In this document: positions 9,210 through 28,500 of the stretch, in pieces
Numbering within the stretch: the stretch's first letter is position 1
Layout: each line of letters opens with the position of its first letter
Assembly (NCBI GenBank): GCA_029945375.1
Contig: CM057058.1
Span: 2,232,001 to 2,296,000, forward strand
Direction of reading: 5' to 3'
DNA length: 64,000 nt
Source: Agaricus subrufescens
Taxonomy: Eukaryota; Basidiomycota; Agaricomycetes; Agaricales; Agaricaceae
The notes under the pieces: model-generated
What the model was told of the DNA's origin: nothing
The model's database searches: none
What the model saw: the letters and a program-made list of their open reading frames with translations, nothing else
Program-made: the position numbers and the translations under genes

Positions 9210-11885
9210 CTATTCAAAATCCGAATCGGAGTCCATGTCTATCGCTGGTATATCTTCGTCTTCCTCCTCCGCGGGAGGCAGTGTCCTAAAGGCGGAGATT
9301 TTTTGTGTTGAAGTCGATGCTACCCCAGAAGCCGGGGTTCTGGATGGTTCAATCGCAACTGTGTGAGATATGTCTGGAGACGGTTCTTTGGCCGCATTCT
9401 GGGCATATATAGACGTGTGGTCTGACGTCTCTCGACGAGTAGATTCAATTTGAACCGCTGTCGGAGGTGGTATTAGGGGTGCGGTAGGTGTGATGAGCTC
9501 AGAACTCGAAAGGGTTCCTTTCGGCGCTGGGACCGCAGTTGGAGGCTGAGTGCTTGGATATGCCACTGGATCACTCATGTTGACGTCTGCGTCTAAAGAT
9601 ATTTCAGCTTCATCTCTGTACAACCCCAGAGACTTCCGCAGCTCCTTTTCTTCCTGTGATTCGTCGCTGAAAATTAGAGAAAGTTGTTCTGCGAGTGGCA
9701 TCGACCACACGAGAGGTGGTAGGCGGGGATGCAAAAGTAGATCAAGCTGCCGTTGGAATTCCTATAATGAATGATGAGTGGAGACGCTCTCACAGCTGGT
9801 GAGACCAGTGCTCACCGCCTCGCCATTGCAAACCAAAGCATTTGAAATTAGTGGAAGACTCTTGGATAGTGTACTCGAGTTTCCTGAAGCGAATTCTGCG
9901 CCGATGCTGCGAAGTTTTAGACCCAAGTCTTGGTATAGTGTATAGTCGGGTGAAAGAGTCGCGGGTGGTATGTGGTCTATGACCAGAAGGACTGAAATGA
10001 TGACTCGTATAGATATTGATTCAATGGAAGGGTCAAGATGTGGATCCCGCAAGAGTAGTCGAATCGCTGTAGAGCCATATTCAGAGTACACTCGCAAGCG
10101 TATTTGAAAACTCTGACCTTCCAATGCCATCAGGACAATTTTTCCGTCACTCTCTGAGGGATAAATGACGGGGCGGACAGACGTGAACAACTCGTCCGTT
10201 TCAAATGCTTGAGCTTTCTTCTTTCCTTTCCTCCCTTTCGATTGCGTGGAGCTACTGGGGACGGAATCGTGGGTATCATTAGCATTACGAAGAATTTTTG
10301 AAACCAAGGGTAGGGCGCTTTTCATAAGACGAGTCGCAATTATAGGAGAGGAGGAAGGGTAATGTAGTAGAAGAGTTTGTATAGCTTGAAGGATATTATA
10401 GCAATGTTCACTTTCCGCATGTCAGAAAGCTGCTTTGTGTGCAAAGCACGATGGAAACATACTCTGTATCTCGTGTTTCGAGATGTACGGCTAGAATACC
10501 CATGAGTTGAGTGGAGTATGGCTGAAGATGATGCTTCATCCTGATAGCATGTCAGATCGGGTTTTAATATCAAGACAATGCGAAGACAAACTTCTTGGCA
10601 AGGGATATCACCAGTGAGCAGCCTAGTCCTTGAATTTTCGAGGTTGCGGTAAGCTCAAGAGAATGAGTATTCGTGTCAACGAAGCCATCTTTCTGAACAT
10701 AAACATCAGATCTTTCTGAGAGTCCGCAAATAACAGGTTAATTACTTTGTTATCTGTACATTTCAACAGGAGGAGTGCGAAGCGAATAATTTCACCGAGG
10801 GGTATTTGAACGGGCCTGTAAACAATGGAGCTGGAAATCTTTCATGAGTAAAAGTTGGCCGCTTTGACGCGACGCACTGACCTCAAGAGATCGACCAGGA
10901 TGGTAATGGAACATTTGAGGCGTTCGAGGTACAGAGGGACAGACGTAGTGGGATCTTCGTTGGAGGGAATTGTTGTGTTAGTAGGAGCTGGTGAAGGCAG
11001 TTAATAACTTCTCAATCGATTGGATAGACGCAAGTTACCTCCGTTAAATGTAGTACGAAGACGCCAAAATGCGTTGGTACCAAATTTTAATGTTTCGTCC
11101 AGAGATTTTCGCCAGAGGGTAGATGCTCCTACTTTACCACCTGTAACATGAATCACGCAATACAAACGGGAAGCAACATTGAGCAACGCAGAAGGAGTTG
11201 GAGTATGGGGGTGCCCATCAAGGAAACGTAGCGCAAGACTGGAAAGTGTTGGATAAGATGCTTTATGGAGTGTAGGATAGAGGGGAACAAGATCGGCAAG
11301 TGTTGCAATAGCGACGATCTGTGAAGCATGTTAGCTCGAAGCGGTGTTTAAAATACTACTAGGTAACCTACCTTTAACTCTACATCAGTTGTCTGTTCAC
11401 TCAGAGACACCAACATTGGGAGTAGTTTTGAGATGTTGGGTGTGGCAACTTGTCGACGGAACTCCGACACTTGGTGCGAGTGGGTAAAGATAGTCTGTAA
11501 AAGCCTGATTGCAGCTTTCAACAAGACCGAAGGTTCATTTTTCTTGTTTAGAATAGATAAGGGCGACTGCATAAGAATCCCAACCGAATGGACCGACTGA
11601 TAGCAAGGATAGACCAACTCCGACCCAGCTTTGGCCATTCTCAAGGAGCAAAGGTTTGGACATACTCGCGGATTTCTGTGCCAGGACCAGGCCAGCCCAG
11701 CGTCCACCAGATTCTTTCGAATGGAGGAGACTTTGTATCCGCGCGATCCATTTTGGCAAGTGAAGAGAAGGAGCGAGAGATTCCGGTTGGAGAGTACCAA
11801 GAACAAATGGAAGATGAAGGGCAGCAGACCTGTCTGAGGCCAGATGAACGTTGAGCAGGGTTTTCAGAGGATGATGTTCGTTCAT
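9210..11885 (-). CDS. RIX1: Pre-rRNA processing protein Rix1 (PELP1 family)
   Basis: Nine exons (11885-11619, 11566-11372, 11318-11039, 10987-10882, 10830-10746, 10692-10592, 10540-10463, 10410-9816, 9761-9210) sum to 2259 nt, 752 aa. The N-terminal RIX1 domain begins HPLKTLLNVHLASDRSAALH and contains KESGGRWAGLVLAQ and LLKAAIRLLQTIF, typical of Rix1/PELP1 helical repeats. A Lys-rich patch (SKGRKGKKKAQ) lies in the middle. The C-terminal 170 residues are low-complexity Pro/Ser-rich, ending in an acidic tail (EEEDEDIPAIDMDSDSDFE). In yeast Rix1 forms the Rix1-Ipi1-Ipi3 complex needed for ITS2 removal and 60S maturation with Rea1/Mdn1. I chose the ATG at 11885 because family conservation starts at HPLK; an in-frame ATG at 11948 would add 21 residues. 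The Sec10 start is 124 bp away in the opposite direction. Confidence 0.85.
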
Positions 11886-12009
11886 CGTCTGGCACACATT
11901 CCGTTTTTTTGGAAGCGAGCCTATCACGTCCAGCACCAACAGTGACAAACATAGATCCTCTTGGCGATCAGATGCTTAAACGCGTTTGGTTACGGTCGGA
12001 CCCAGAGGC

Positions 12010-15000
12010 ATGCCTACCCCGCCACCCGCCGTACGGGACATCGAGGGTCACTTGCAACTGTCCTCTTTCAAGGTACTATTTACTCGACTTGATACTCGCG
12101 TTACTCAGTAGGCCAACCAGGGGAAATTCGATGCCACAGAATTCGTCTCGTCAATCTCCGAGAGACTCATTGCCCAGTCAAAGGCGGAGAATGGGCGTAA
12201 GTGATAACTGGGGTATGCACTCCGTATGACTGACAACGAAAATCATGCTCCAGCATTCGATCCCAAGCCCTTCCTCGAGACATTTGAAGTCGCTGTTGAC
12301 AAGCTAATCGCGCTTCGGAAGGATGTACAAGCGAAAACAGAACAGATGGAGAAGAGTGTGCGCGTTTCGGAGAGGGAATACTCCAAGAAGATGACGGACT
12401 TGAACCGCAGCTTCGATGTAAACCTCCATTCGTTTAGAAGACAATGTGTCCACTGAACTATGCACAGGCGGTTGGGAATACGTTCAATGGCATGGAGAAC
12501 AGGATGAATGATGTCAGTAGTATAGCCGTGCGGATAGGTACGGTTTTCTTTCTCTCATCAACCATGTACTGAAAGTATTCATACTAGGTGATCAACTTGA
12601 GACTGTCCACGTTGAACGACAAAGGGCACAAGCTGCCTACGACCTAATAGATTACTATAACCAATTTGCCAAAGATGATACGAACGGCCTGGACACTCTG
12701 CGAAAAGAAGGCCGCCAAGGCCGCCGACAAGTGGCCATCATTCTTCGCCGACTGAATGCAGTAGCCAAAGAAGTTGACTTGCCGTCTGCAGAAAAAGTGA
12801 ATATATAATTCCACCCTGTTTCAGAAACTCGCCGACTCACGACTGCTTCTAGACAAGAGAGACTATTGAAAAGTATTGCGAAAAATTTGAGAAGGAGATG
12901 TTAAATCTATTCGATCGTTGCTATCGTAAAGGCGACCCCAAAATGATGCATGTTGGTACATTATAATTCTACGCAAAGGTTCACACGTCTAATGAAATAT
13001 GGGGTTTTACAGCATTGTGCTCAAACATTACTGGAGTTCAACGGAGGTGCTTCATGTGTTCAGGTATACGTCAATCAGCACGACTTTTTCATTAATTCTG
13101 GCCAGAAAGCGAAACCGCCACAGGATGACGTGCTGTAAGCGCATCCTCTGTCTTATCTATTATTCATTGTTGAAGCATTTGCAGCTGGAGGTCAATATCG
13201 GATCCCGATATTAGCCCCCCGAAAAGTGAGCTTGGGCTTGCAGAACTGTTTGAAGAGATCCGAGTCACCGTGGAGCAAGAAGCTCAAATTGTGAAAGCGG
13301 TCTTTCCAAATCCTCCAATGGTTATGCAAGTATTCTTGCAACGTGTTTTTGCTCAATCAGTGAGTTGGTTAGCCTTAACGAAAACTTTCCTAAACCGTGA
13401 GCCACAATCAGATACAACAATATATGGAACAACTATTACATCTGGGAGCCGAAAGGTCTGAGCTAGCATATCTGAGAGTCCTCCAAATGGTGCATATACA
13501 GACATCAACACTAGTGGATGACCTGAAGAGCCACGAGTTACCGCACGTATCGCCTCGAACGTCTTACGAAACTACAGAGTTTCGAAGATCGCTGAGTGGC
13601 TCTACCCCTAATGCTGGATATGCTACGACCACCACCATTAGTGCCATGCTTGAGGCGTCGATGGAAGAATTGTTTGTACCCTATACGGAAGGCCAGCGTT
13701 ATCTCGAACGCGAAATAAAAAGCTTAGGCGTGCTGTACGGACAGCTATTGGCTCCCTTCACGCGTTATCATGTATGCTTGATTATGATTCTACGTACCGG
13801 ACTACTCATCATCCCTTCAGAAAACCTCAAAAGCCAAGTCTTCCATAATTGACCGCGTCGTTGATCGGATCGGTGCGTCGAGTGTTGGTAATACAACTTC
13901 GGCTCAGGCTGCTGCCGCTTTCATGAGATTTGGTGGCATAGCCCCAACCGAACGGAAATTAGATGTAGGGGAAGAGCCGATACGAGAGGAAGATGGGCAC
14001 CTGTCGGTGAACTTCACAGAGAACATTTTGAAGTGGCATGCGGAGGCTATTGGACGATGCGTAGAATTGTCCCCCGCAAGTGATGTGTGAGTACAATTTC
14101 AGTAGAGTTCTTGCATTACCTGACATCCTACAGTCCAAAGCATACATTCGCGCTGCTGCGAGTTCTCGCCGACACCATCGCAACTTCGTATGTGGAAGAA
14201 GCACTCGCGACGTAAGACGTTTGCTCTATGATATCATGTTTAATTCTCATATAGCGCAGAGCCCAAGCTCGGTTAGATGCCACAGATTCGAAGTCGGAAC
14301 CCTCTTTTCATGCACTAACGATTGTGCATTATACTGACCTCATTTGCCACCTCTGGCAACAATATATCAATACCGCCATTCTGCCACTCGCCGGTTCCTC
14401 AGTGACACTTAGGAGAGAGATGGTCGTGTTCAATAATCAAACTGTGAACCGGATGGAGAGTGGGGCGAATAGTTTATTGCAACGTGTGACTGACGGTAAA
14501 TGTTACAGTGCTAGTTGTCGCCTATTGTTCTCATTAATTTCATTTCAGCGGTCATTGCTTGGTTATCGCTGCAGTTGGGCAAACAAAAGAAAACTGATTT
14601 TAGGCCCCGTAATGACGATCTTACATTTGCCCGTGTCAACACTGAGCCATGTATGGCTTGCTGCGGAATGCTAGAAACGGTACGGGATGCCGCGAAACGG
14701 TCTCTAAGTGGGAAGAACCTGGAAGTATTTTTGACGGAGATTGGTGTGGCTTTTCATGGTCTATTGCTTGAGCACCTGCGGAAATTTCCTGTTAATGACA
14801 CCGGAGGCATTATACTCGCCAAGTGAGTCTTTTAGCGATCTCGTTCACTTGTTGATTAACATGTTTCGACAGAGACATTACCTCATACCAAGATATGATA
14901 GCCACTTTCGGCATCTTTGCTCTTGACGAGCGTTTCGAGTTTATACGTCAGCTCGGAAATGTCTTCATTGTTCGACCAGAGATCCTGAAGTCGTATATCA

Positions 15001-15275
15001 ATGAAAATTACCTGGGTCGCATCGATATGTCACTTTTGAAGCCTTATCTCGCTCTCCGTAGTGACTGGAGTCAATTCGAGAAGAACTTTAATGACGCCAC
15101 CGATGACGCACCAGACAGCAATAGTAGCATTGGGCTGAAGGATCGGTTCGGGCGACTGAGTGTTATGATGAAAGATTTAGAAGGACTCAAAGTCATTGAT
15201 GGATTAGGATCAGCCATGCCCGCGATGCCTTCGAGCTTTGCTGGCGCATTCTCAATGCATGGAAGATTGTCTTAG
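12010..15275 (+). CDS. SEC10: Exocyst complex subunit Sec10
   Basis: A multi-exon gene starts at the ATG at 12010 (MPTPPPAVRDIEGHLQLSSF). Exons 12010-12072 and 12112-12195 are followed by the exon beginning at 12254. The N-terminal region has the family signature FDPKPFLETFEVAVDKLIAL and the coiled-coil KKTEQMEKSVRV-type segment (here KTEQMEKSVRVSEREYSKKM). Later blocks are YDLIDYYNQFAKDD, RRQVAIILRRLNAVAKEVDL, CYRKGDPKMMHHCAQTLLEF and NGGASCVQVYVNQHDFFIN. Sec10 is a subunit of the octameric exocyst that tethers secretory vesicles at the plasma membrane, here presumably at hyphal tips. The coding region continues through ELAYLRVLQMVHIQTSTLVD to the end at GAFSMHGRLS. All introns that I followed are short with GT..AG ends, and I saw no disrupting stop. 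The first intron is only 39 nt. The gene converges on the AUH-like gene with 51 bp between the stops. Confidence 0.93.
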
Positions 15276-15326
15276 TTGTCATTATCCAATCGGTGTATTA
15301 TAACTACCGTTAATTAATTATTACAT

Positions 15327-16482
15327 TTACTCACCCCGGAAAAGTGGTCTGCGTTTCTCCTTGAAGGCATTTAAAGCTTCAAGACGATCTTTTGTCGGCA
15401 GTAAGGTTTCATAAGAGGCACGCTCGAAATCCAATCCGGTCTCAAGGGCAAGGTCACCTGAACGGCTGACTGAATGTTTGGCCGCCCTTAATGCCAAAGG
15501 GGCTGCAACATTTCATTGAGCGCCACAAATCCTGAACCTTTGAATAAGCACATACCGTTCTTCGCAATGCTTTGCGCTAGAACTAAGGCCCGATCGAAGG
15601 CACTCTGTCCAGGGTCGGAAACATAGTTAACAAGTCCTGGAAACTGGATTTGAATCTCAAAACGGTCACCTAAATATGAAATTCCACTAACCGAATTCGA
15701 ATGCTTCGTGCGCCGACAAGGACCGAGCAGTAAAGATCAGGTCCTTGGCTTTTGAAATACCAAGAACACGCGTCGCCCGTTGGGTTCCACCAGCACCTGG
15801 TATGATACCTAACGCTGTTTCCGGTAAGCCAAGCTTCGTGACTTCGGAACCTATCCTCGATTTGAGTTGGCAGGTCATTGCTGGTCAGGGGCTGAAAACT
15901 TTACCCGCAACGCGGAGGTCACAAGCAAGGCTTAACTCCAAACCACCACCCAGGGCTGGTCCGTCTATCGCCGCGATTGTTGGCATGGGCAGAGCCTCTA
16001 GCTTGCCGAGTGCATCCCGGAGATCAGTCAAGAACTTGGTGACTTGGTGTTGTGTCATGGTACGCCTTTCGGCAAGATCTGCCCCTGCGCAGAAGGAGCC
16101 AATGGACGTAGATCTGAGGATAAGGACGCGTATGCTAATCGTGCGCGTAAATGAAATGGAGATGAAATTGTGAAGAGCCAAGTACTGCACCTCTTGTCAA
16201 AGTGGGCCTCCTCAAGACATTCCCTCAGTTGCTGCGCCAAGGGTAATTTACTAGTTTATCATCATGAAGCGTGTTTCGAGGTACCTTCAAGAGTGTGATA
16301 GAAATTGCGTTCTTTGCCTGTGGCCGATTAAGGGCGAGTGAAACGATGCCGGGGTGTTCGGAGACCGGTTCCAAAAATGCGTCCTTCGAAACAGAAGCTG
16401 AGAGATACCTGCGACATGGCGGAAACTTTTGGACAGGAACTCGAGGCAGACGGAGGAGAGTTACTCGAAATATACTGGTCAT
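15327..16482 (-). CDS. AUH: Mitochondrial enoyl-CoA hydratase, AUH (methylglutaconyl-CoA hydratase) type
   Basis: The crotonase-fold core is clear: [13 protein letters not shown] (oxyanion hole), [20 protein letters not shown] with its Glu, and [20 protein letters not shown] with the second catalytic Glu. The C-terminus [22 protein letters not shown] matches AUH closely. AUH hydrates 3-methylglutaconyl-CoA to HMG-CoA in leucine breakdown; other short-chain enoyl-CoA substrates cannot be excluded. The N-terminus [20 protein letters not shown] followed by [10 protein letters not shown] is basic and Ser-rich, a good mitochondrial presequence, and this is why I prefer the ATG at 16482 over the in-frame ATG at 16551. 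Several short introns interrupt the gene. It is divergent from the ABC transporter across about 475 bp. Confidence 0.85.
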
Positions 16483-16957
16483 GGTGGATGTGCGAATGTG
16501 ACCCGAACATGATCGCCCGACCAAAAGCCGGGCGAACTCCGCGGAGAACAATTAACGCTCGGCTGGAGCTAATAATGCATGCCGATTCTCAAGATCTTAA
16601 CGTTCCCAACATTGGCGGTGTCCGTTTTGTCGCAGCAATTGAAATTCTACGTGCTCTAGCTCCGACTCGAAAGGCAACAAATACCAAAGTAATACAGAAG
16701 TTCATTATAGGCATTAAGCCTCGTGGTTGCCAGCGCTCTCAAGCTTCATTTTTTTTGGAAACTCAAAACAGCAGAGAGCCACACCTGGGACATGCAGTGG
16801 GCGCATCGGACCGCGTCGGACGAGATATAGACCCTTTGATTGCAACTGGTCGTGACCCTCAAGACCATCCTGTAGCTCGTGAGAACGGCACCTCTTCCCC
16901 CTCAGCATTCACCTTGTGCAAGATACCGCTGCTACTGTCCCTGGCTGAAAAGGTGGG
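16483..16957. other. Intergenic region between AUH-like gene and ABC transporter
   Basis: This is 475 bp between divergent start codons. I see no convincing conserved coding sequence. A 208-codon open frame (16338-16964, +) crosses it and overlaps AUH coding sequence on the other strand, and it has no recognisable domain. The stretch probably holds both promoters and 5' UTRs; I found no clear TATA box. Confidence 0.5.
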
Positions 16958-22903
<5,946 letters not shown>

Positions 22904-22977
22904 AGCATTAGATTAGATTACTTAGATAATATCATGTGACGAATAATGTTTTCCGCGGGCTCTGCATTTCGAGCCTT

Positions 22978-25373
22978 ATGGCGGCCACCACTGCTTTTGC
23001 TGGCTCTTGGGCCTCCCTCCAGACGCCGCTGACACCCTGGATGTGAGCATCACGCAATCTCAAATAGTTACCAACTCAGGTGCTGTTCAGTCTAGATGTG
23101 ATACAATGCATGGGACATCAACAAATGACGCCTGTCCAGGCGTCGACTATCCCTTTATTTATGAAGAACAAGGATGTCGTTGTCGAGGCTGTGACTGGCT
23201 CAGGAAAGACACTGGCATTTGTTATCCCAATCTTAGAGCGCCTTATTCGCCGGGAAACTCGTTTACGAAGAAACGAAGTTGGGGCACTGATCATAAGCCC
23301 CACAAGGTGTGCATTCTCCTACTCTCTACATGCGAGGGTTGTTGTTCAAAAGCTCCCAGAGAACTGGCATCGCAAATACACTCCGTATTCTCGCTTTTTC
23401 TTGACTCCCAACCATGTCTGCATGAATCTAGTGATGAAACTTCCCCGCGAACAAAATATCCTCCTTCTTTACTACTCGTGTCTTCAAGTCAGTCCACCCC
23501 TACGCAAGATCTTGAGAGATTCATGTCTAGTGGAGCGGATATTGTCATAGGCACTCCTGGTCGTGTTGAAGAATTTCTATTAGGTAGAGGGAGGAACTCT
23601 GTCAGCACAAAAGAGCTTGAGGTCTTAGTACTGGACGAGGCTGATCGGTACGTTGTGTTTCTACTAATTTTAATCTGTTCTCTAATTCGATTCAAGTCTA
23701 CTAGACCTTGGATTCCAGGATGTATTAGGGCGAATTATTACTCATCTTCCGAAACAACGAAGAACTGGCCTTTTTAGTGCAACAATGACGGATGCCGATG
23801 CTATGACAGAGTTGGTCCGTGTGGGTCTGCGAAACCCTGCTCGTGTGGTAGTGAAAGTGCAGACCAAAAAGGCAAAAGGAGAGTCTATAATTGAGGAGAG
23901 GCGTATACCTGCTCAGTAAGCAAATGAATTCATAACTGCCGATGTTCACTAAATCGTCCCTAGCCTACAGAACTTTTATATATCATGTTATGCTTCGGAA
24001 AAGCTACTTCAATTATCACGCATAATTTCATACGAAGTCAGCCAAAACAAAGCTTCTAATTTTATTGTCTATTTTGCTACTTGTGCATGTGTTGATTATT
24101 TTTATAAGGTAAGACGTCACTTCTACATCTGCCACAGACTTTAACAATTTCAATGTTTACTTCAGGTCTTGCCTAGTGTATCACTACCATCAATCACATT
24201 CTTTTCTCTTCATGGCCATTTACCCCCTTCAGCTCGTACAAAAACTCTTAACAATTTTGCTTCAGCGCCATCTACTCCGACTCATCCTTCTGTTCTTCTG
24301 GCAACAGATGTAGCCGCACGTGGTCTTGACCTTCCCAACGTTGACGTTGTAATTCAATTCGACCCTCCTTCGGATCCAAAGGCATTTTCTCATCGTTGTG
24401 GGAGAACCGCCCGTGCTGGGCGCAGCGGACGAGCGTATGTTCTCCTTGTTTGCCGAGAAGTAGAGCTCGTTGGTGCGTTGGTTATTAACCATGTGCTAGG
24501 AATGCGAACTTATTACAGTCTAGAGTTTATGAGTATACGCAAAATCCCATTAAAGCAACACGCTTTCATACAGCAGGACCATTCTCTCGCGAATAAAGAT
24601 GACACAGAACGTCAGGCCGATCAAGAAGTTGACCGGTCTCTTGCTCTTATGCGGACAAAGGTCTTGACAGATCGTGCTTACAATGATCAGGTAGGCAGTA
24701 ATTTGATGTCAAGCTATGTCACCGCTCAAACACTCTCCAGGCAATGAAAGCCTTCGTCTCATTTGTTCGTGCATACTGTAAGCACGAGGCGTCTTATATC
24801 TTTCGCATCAAAGACTTGGACCTCGTTGGCGTTGCGAAGAGTTTCGGGCTGCTCCGACTCCCCCGAATGCCTGAACTGCAAAACGTAGATAAAAGCGATT
24901 GGATCGATGCCACCGTCGACGTAAGTTCTCTCTCCCGCAATGATTGTCATTTTAGGCATGCGTTTATTTTATTGTAGTGGGACAACTATCCCTACGCCGA
25001 CAAGGCCCAGGAGGCGAAGCGCGTAGCAGCCAAAGAGACAGAAAAAGAGGCTCCCAAAAAAGACAAAAGTCAAAATAATGAGCGGGCCAAGAAGAGGAAG
25101 GCAAATGCCGCATGGAGCGAACAAACAACGAAGAAAGAGGAGAGGGAGAAACGACGTGAAAAACGCGTAAAGAAAAAGAAATGGCTCAAAGATCAGCAAC
25201 GCTCTGCAAGTACCGTAACGTCCGAGAACAAACCTTCAAACGTGGCAACCATGGGCATGAGCGACGACGACGACGACTGGGATGACTTGGCGAAAGAAGA
25301 GAGAATGGCCAAAAAGTTGCGGAAAGGGACGATATCTCAGCAAGAGTTTGACACCGCATTCGATGATCTCTAA
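22978..25373 (+). CDS. SPB4: ATP-dependent rRNA helicase Spb4 (DDX55 family)
   Basis: A DEAD-box RNA helicase of the Spb4/DDX55 group, needed for 60S subunit assembly and 27S pre-rRNA processing in the nucleolus. It starts [20 protein letters not shown] at 22978. After the first intron comes [20 protein letters not shown] (Q motif). Motif I is AVTGSGKT, motif Ia PTRELASQ, then GTPGR, motif II VLDEAD, motif III SAT, LHG, motif [11 protein letters not shown] and motif [13 protein letters not shown]. The Spb4-type C-terminal domain follows ([36 protein letters not shown]). The protein ends in a Lys/Glu-rich basic tail with an acidic DDDDDWDD patch, common in nucleolar helicases. Several introns of about 50-70 nt. 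It lies in tandem with and close behind the ABC transporter and converges on the PXB/PX gene. Confidence 0.93.
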
Positions 25374-25515
25374 TACATGAATTAAAAATACACACCAATT
25401 ATCTTACACTTGTAATATCTACACTACAAATAAAGTCCTCAAATGCAGTAAGCTATACTATAAGTGTCCAATGATAACATCGACACAGAGATAGTAATTT
25501 ACGAACTGTTCTGAT

Positions 25516-28500
25516 TCAATCGTTTAACTCGCAAGGCTGGGCGCATCTAAAATCGATCATGAGGACCTGTTTCATGTATTTGTAAAGAGTACGTACCAGC
25601 TCAACAAAGACGGGCAATAGTTGAGGTATTTGAACCAACTCGGGAGGTTCGATCAGGTTTGCCTTCTTGCTGGGTGGCTTGAGCATGTATTTCCTTTCCG
25701 AGTTCGGGTTCAAAGGTGGTTTGTGAGACTGCTGGCCGCTGCCGAATCGTCCAGAAATAGAAGGTACAGCTCTGCTAGTAGCGGGTCCGGGATTGGGTGT
25801 TGGTGGCAATGATTTGGCCATGGATGCTGATACAGATAAGGGTACTGCGGCTTGTGGTGTCTGTGGAAGAGAAGGTACAGGAGGAACATCGCCACGAGAT
25901 CCCTTGAAAGCATTGAGTGAGGTCATAGATCTGATTCCCCGGATTGTCGATGATGTACTTCGATGAGCTAACGGTGGCGGAGTAGATGATGCAGATACCG
26001 TTGTTGCTGAACGACCAAGATTCGCCACACCCTGCGTTGGTTTAGCCTGCGATGGTGTTGTAGCTGAAGTAGCCTGAGGATGATCGACGAAGTGATCAGA
26101 CATCGAGGGTGATGGACTCGAGGCTTCGCTATCTTCGGTACTTTCCTCCGTGTTGAAGCTACCACTACTTGTTTCTTCGCTGGTCGTGTAATCATCACTA
26201 TACTCACCATCATCAGAGTCCCCATCCGTTTCTTCTTCATCTTCGGTACCATCTTGATCCCCGAAATTGCCAAGGTCAAGTTCTCCAAGGACGCCGTTGA
26301 CTAGTACCTGAGTCGCCTCTTCTTCTGCCTCCGCATCACGATGTCCTTGCGCATTACCAAACCTCCTCCGAAGCTTGTCCTCGTGAATCATCTTGCGCTT
26401 GTAGTGATACTTGGCAACCTTGTCCACCTCCGCAAGAATATCGCTTCGTTCCTTACCCGAGTGAGGGAGGAGATATTCCAGGCTCAAAGGATCGCCAAGG
26501 CCCTCGCGCATCAGGGTTATGAACATCTCTATCCACTGCATCAGGCTATTGAAAAGGCCTTCACCCTTGGAATGAACTTTGTGAACAAAATAGTAGAAGG
26601 ACTGTTCGTGTCGTTGCATCAGATCAATAAAGGCCTGGACGGTATGTTGAGGATCTTCTTGTATCACTGATGAATGTCGGTAAGTATAAGTCACACAAGA
26701 TACGGAGAATAACTCGACGGACTTTCTTCCACTTGCTCTACAGTCTTGATGAGGTCGTTGATGAAATTCTGCAAGTCGCCAATAGAGTCTGCAATACTGG
26801 CAGCTCGGTACACTTGTGCCAAAGGAGTATAAAAGATAGTAATCATATCCTTCAGTAGCTCGGCAGTAAAACCCTGGAAAAAGAACATTAGAAACAGATA
26901 TACTATGAATGTGAAGGAGGGACTGTCTTACCTCATAAATCAAATCAATTAACAGTTCTCTATCCCGGAGTCTAGTATGAAGGAAAGCCAAAACCTTCAA
27001 ATCTTCCATTAACCACGCATCCTCGTTCTGAGGACCGTCATCATCATCGGAATCCTCCAATGAATCTCGATACCTCTGGTACTCCAAATGAGCTTTATGC
27101 GCTCGAGCGAGCCTTTGCATTTGCGGCCTCGTCAGGATGGGTTGTTCCGCAGACCTCAGTATGACTACAAATATATTCATATTTTCTGACGCTAAACCAG
27201 GTCAAGTCAGTATGATCAGCCTTTAACAACAAATCAACATTTACTTGAATCAGCTTTAAACATTTCCTGTATTTCCCGAGGCGCATATACAAACTGCCGT
27301 ATCTTCTCACATATCATCGGATCATCGATTTTGTCTTTGACAGCCTCAATCTCTTCTTGTAGCTGCTTCACCTCCTCAGAGAGAGAACTTGTAAACATCC
27401 TGTAATAACAAGTGAGTTTAACCCAGGGCGGGAGGTACATAGCCTTGCCTTTGCAACAAGCTCCTTCCTCCAAAAGGCTGAGCCATAAAAAGATCCAAGA
27501 TATCTGTTCTCCGTATCAGCACGAGAATTATCGCTCAGACAGGTAAAGTAAGACTGACTCCTTATCATTCCGATTGGATTGCTAATTCTCAATGCGGCCT
27601 TGAGCATCAAGTAAGGCATAAATCCATGTATCCTTTTGAGCCCAGCAAACGATTCAGAAGCATTATCTGATGCCACGTATTGATGAAAGACCGTCGATGC
27701 AAGCCTACAAACATCAGTTTCACGATGGCAGCCCTTTGGATCTATTAGTTACTCACGAGATCCGAGCCCATTCAGTGACAGCCTGGTAATTAGGTGGTAG
27801 ATCCCTGACGTTAGGAGTAGTTTTAATCTTCCCAAAAACGTTCTGCAGACCATCTGAATACCCCCACCGTCAGCAAACCACAAAAGTTGGATTCGCAAGG
27901 CAAAAATAATCACCTTTCCCCATGATATCACCTTTGACGCTTTTCACAGCATCTCGCAGAGCATCGACACGATTAGCAATCTCCTTGGCAAACTTCTGCC
28001 GACCATCCTCCCGTACTCGATCCGCTTCCTCCCGCTTTCTAGCATCCTCTTCCTCTTCCGCAGTCAAAGTGATCGGAGAACTTAACAAAAACGATCTAAA
28101 GACAGGTGATGTCAAGATCACCGGGGAGGACATTAAAGTACGCAGGTAGGAACGAAGTGTAAGCCGATTCTTCTCCCTCGCAAGGCGCGATGGAACGTCA
28201 GCCGAAGGCGTTGGAGGCGGATCAGAAACACCAAAATAACCGGCAGTAGCGCTTGTAAACGATGATTGAGGGGTTGGAATAGTAGGCGAATTAACTGTCA
28301 CATATGTACGATCTTTAGCAGGCGGGGAGCGAATGAGTTCTTCAGGATGTGCCTTCGATAGCTGTGAAAAAAAAGTAAAACATTAAGCGAGGGAAAAAAA
28401 AGTCAACGTCACAGGTACCGACCTCTGTTGCCAATGTTCTGAAATCACCGTATCGCCTAGCTACATAAACATCTTCGTAACGCGACCGTCTTGTCCTGAT

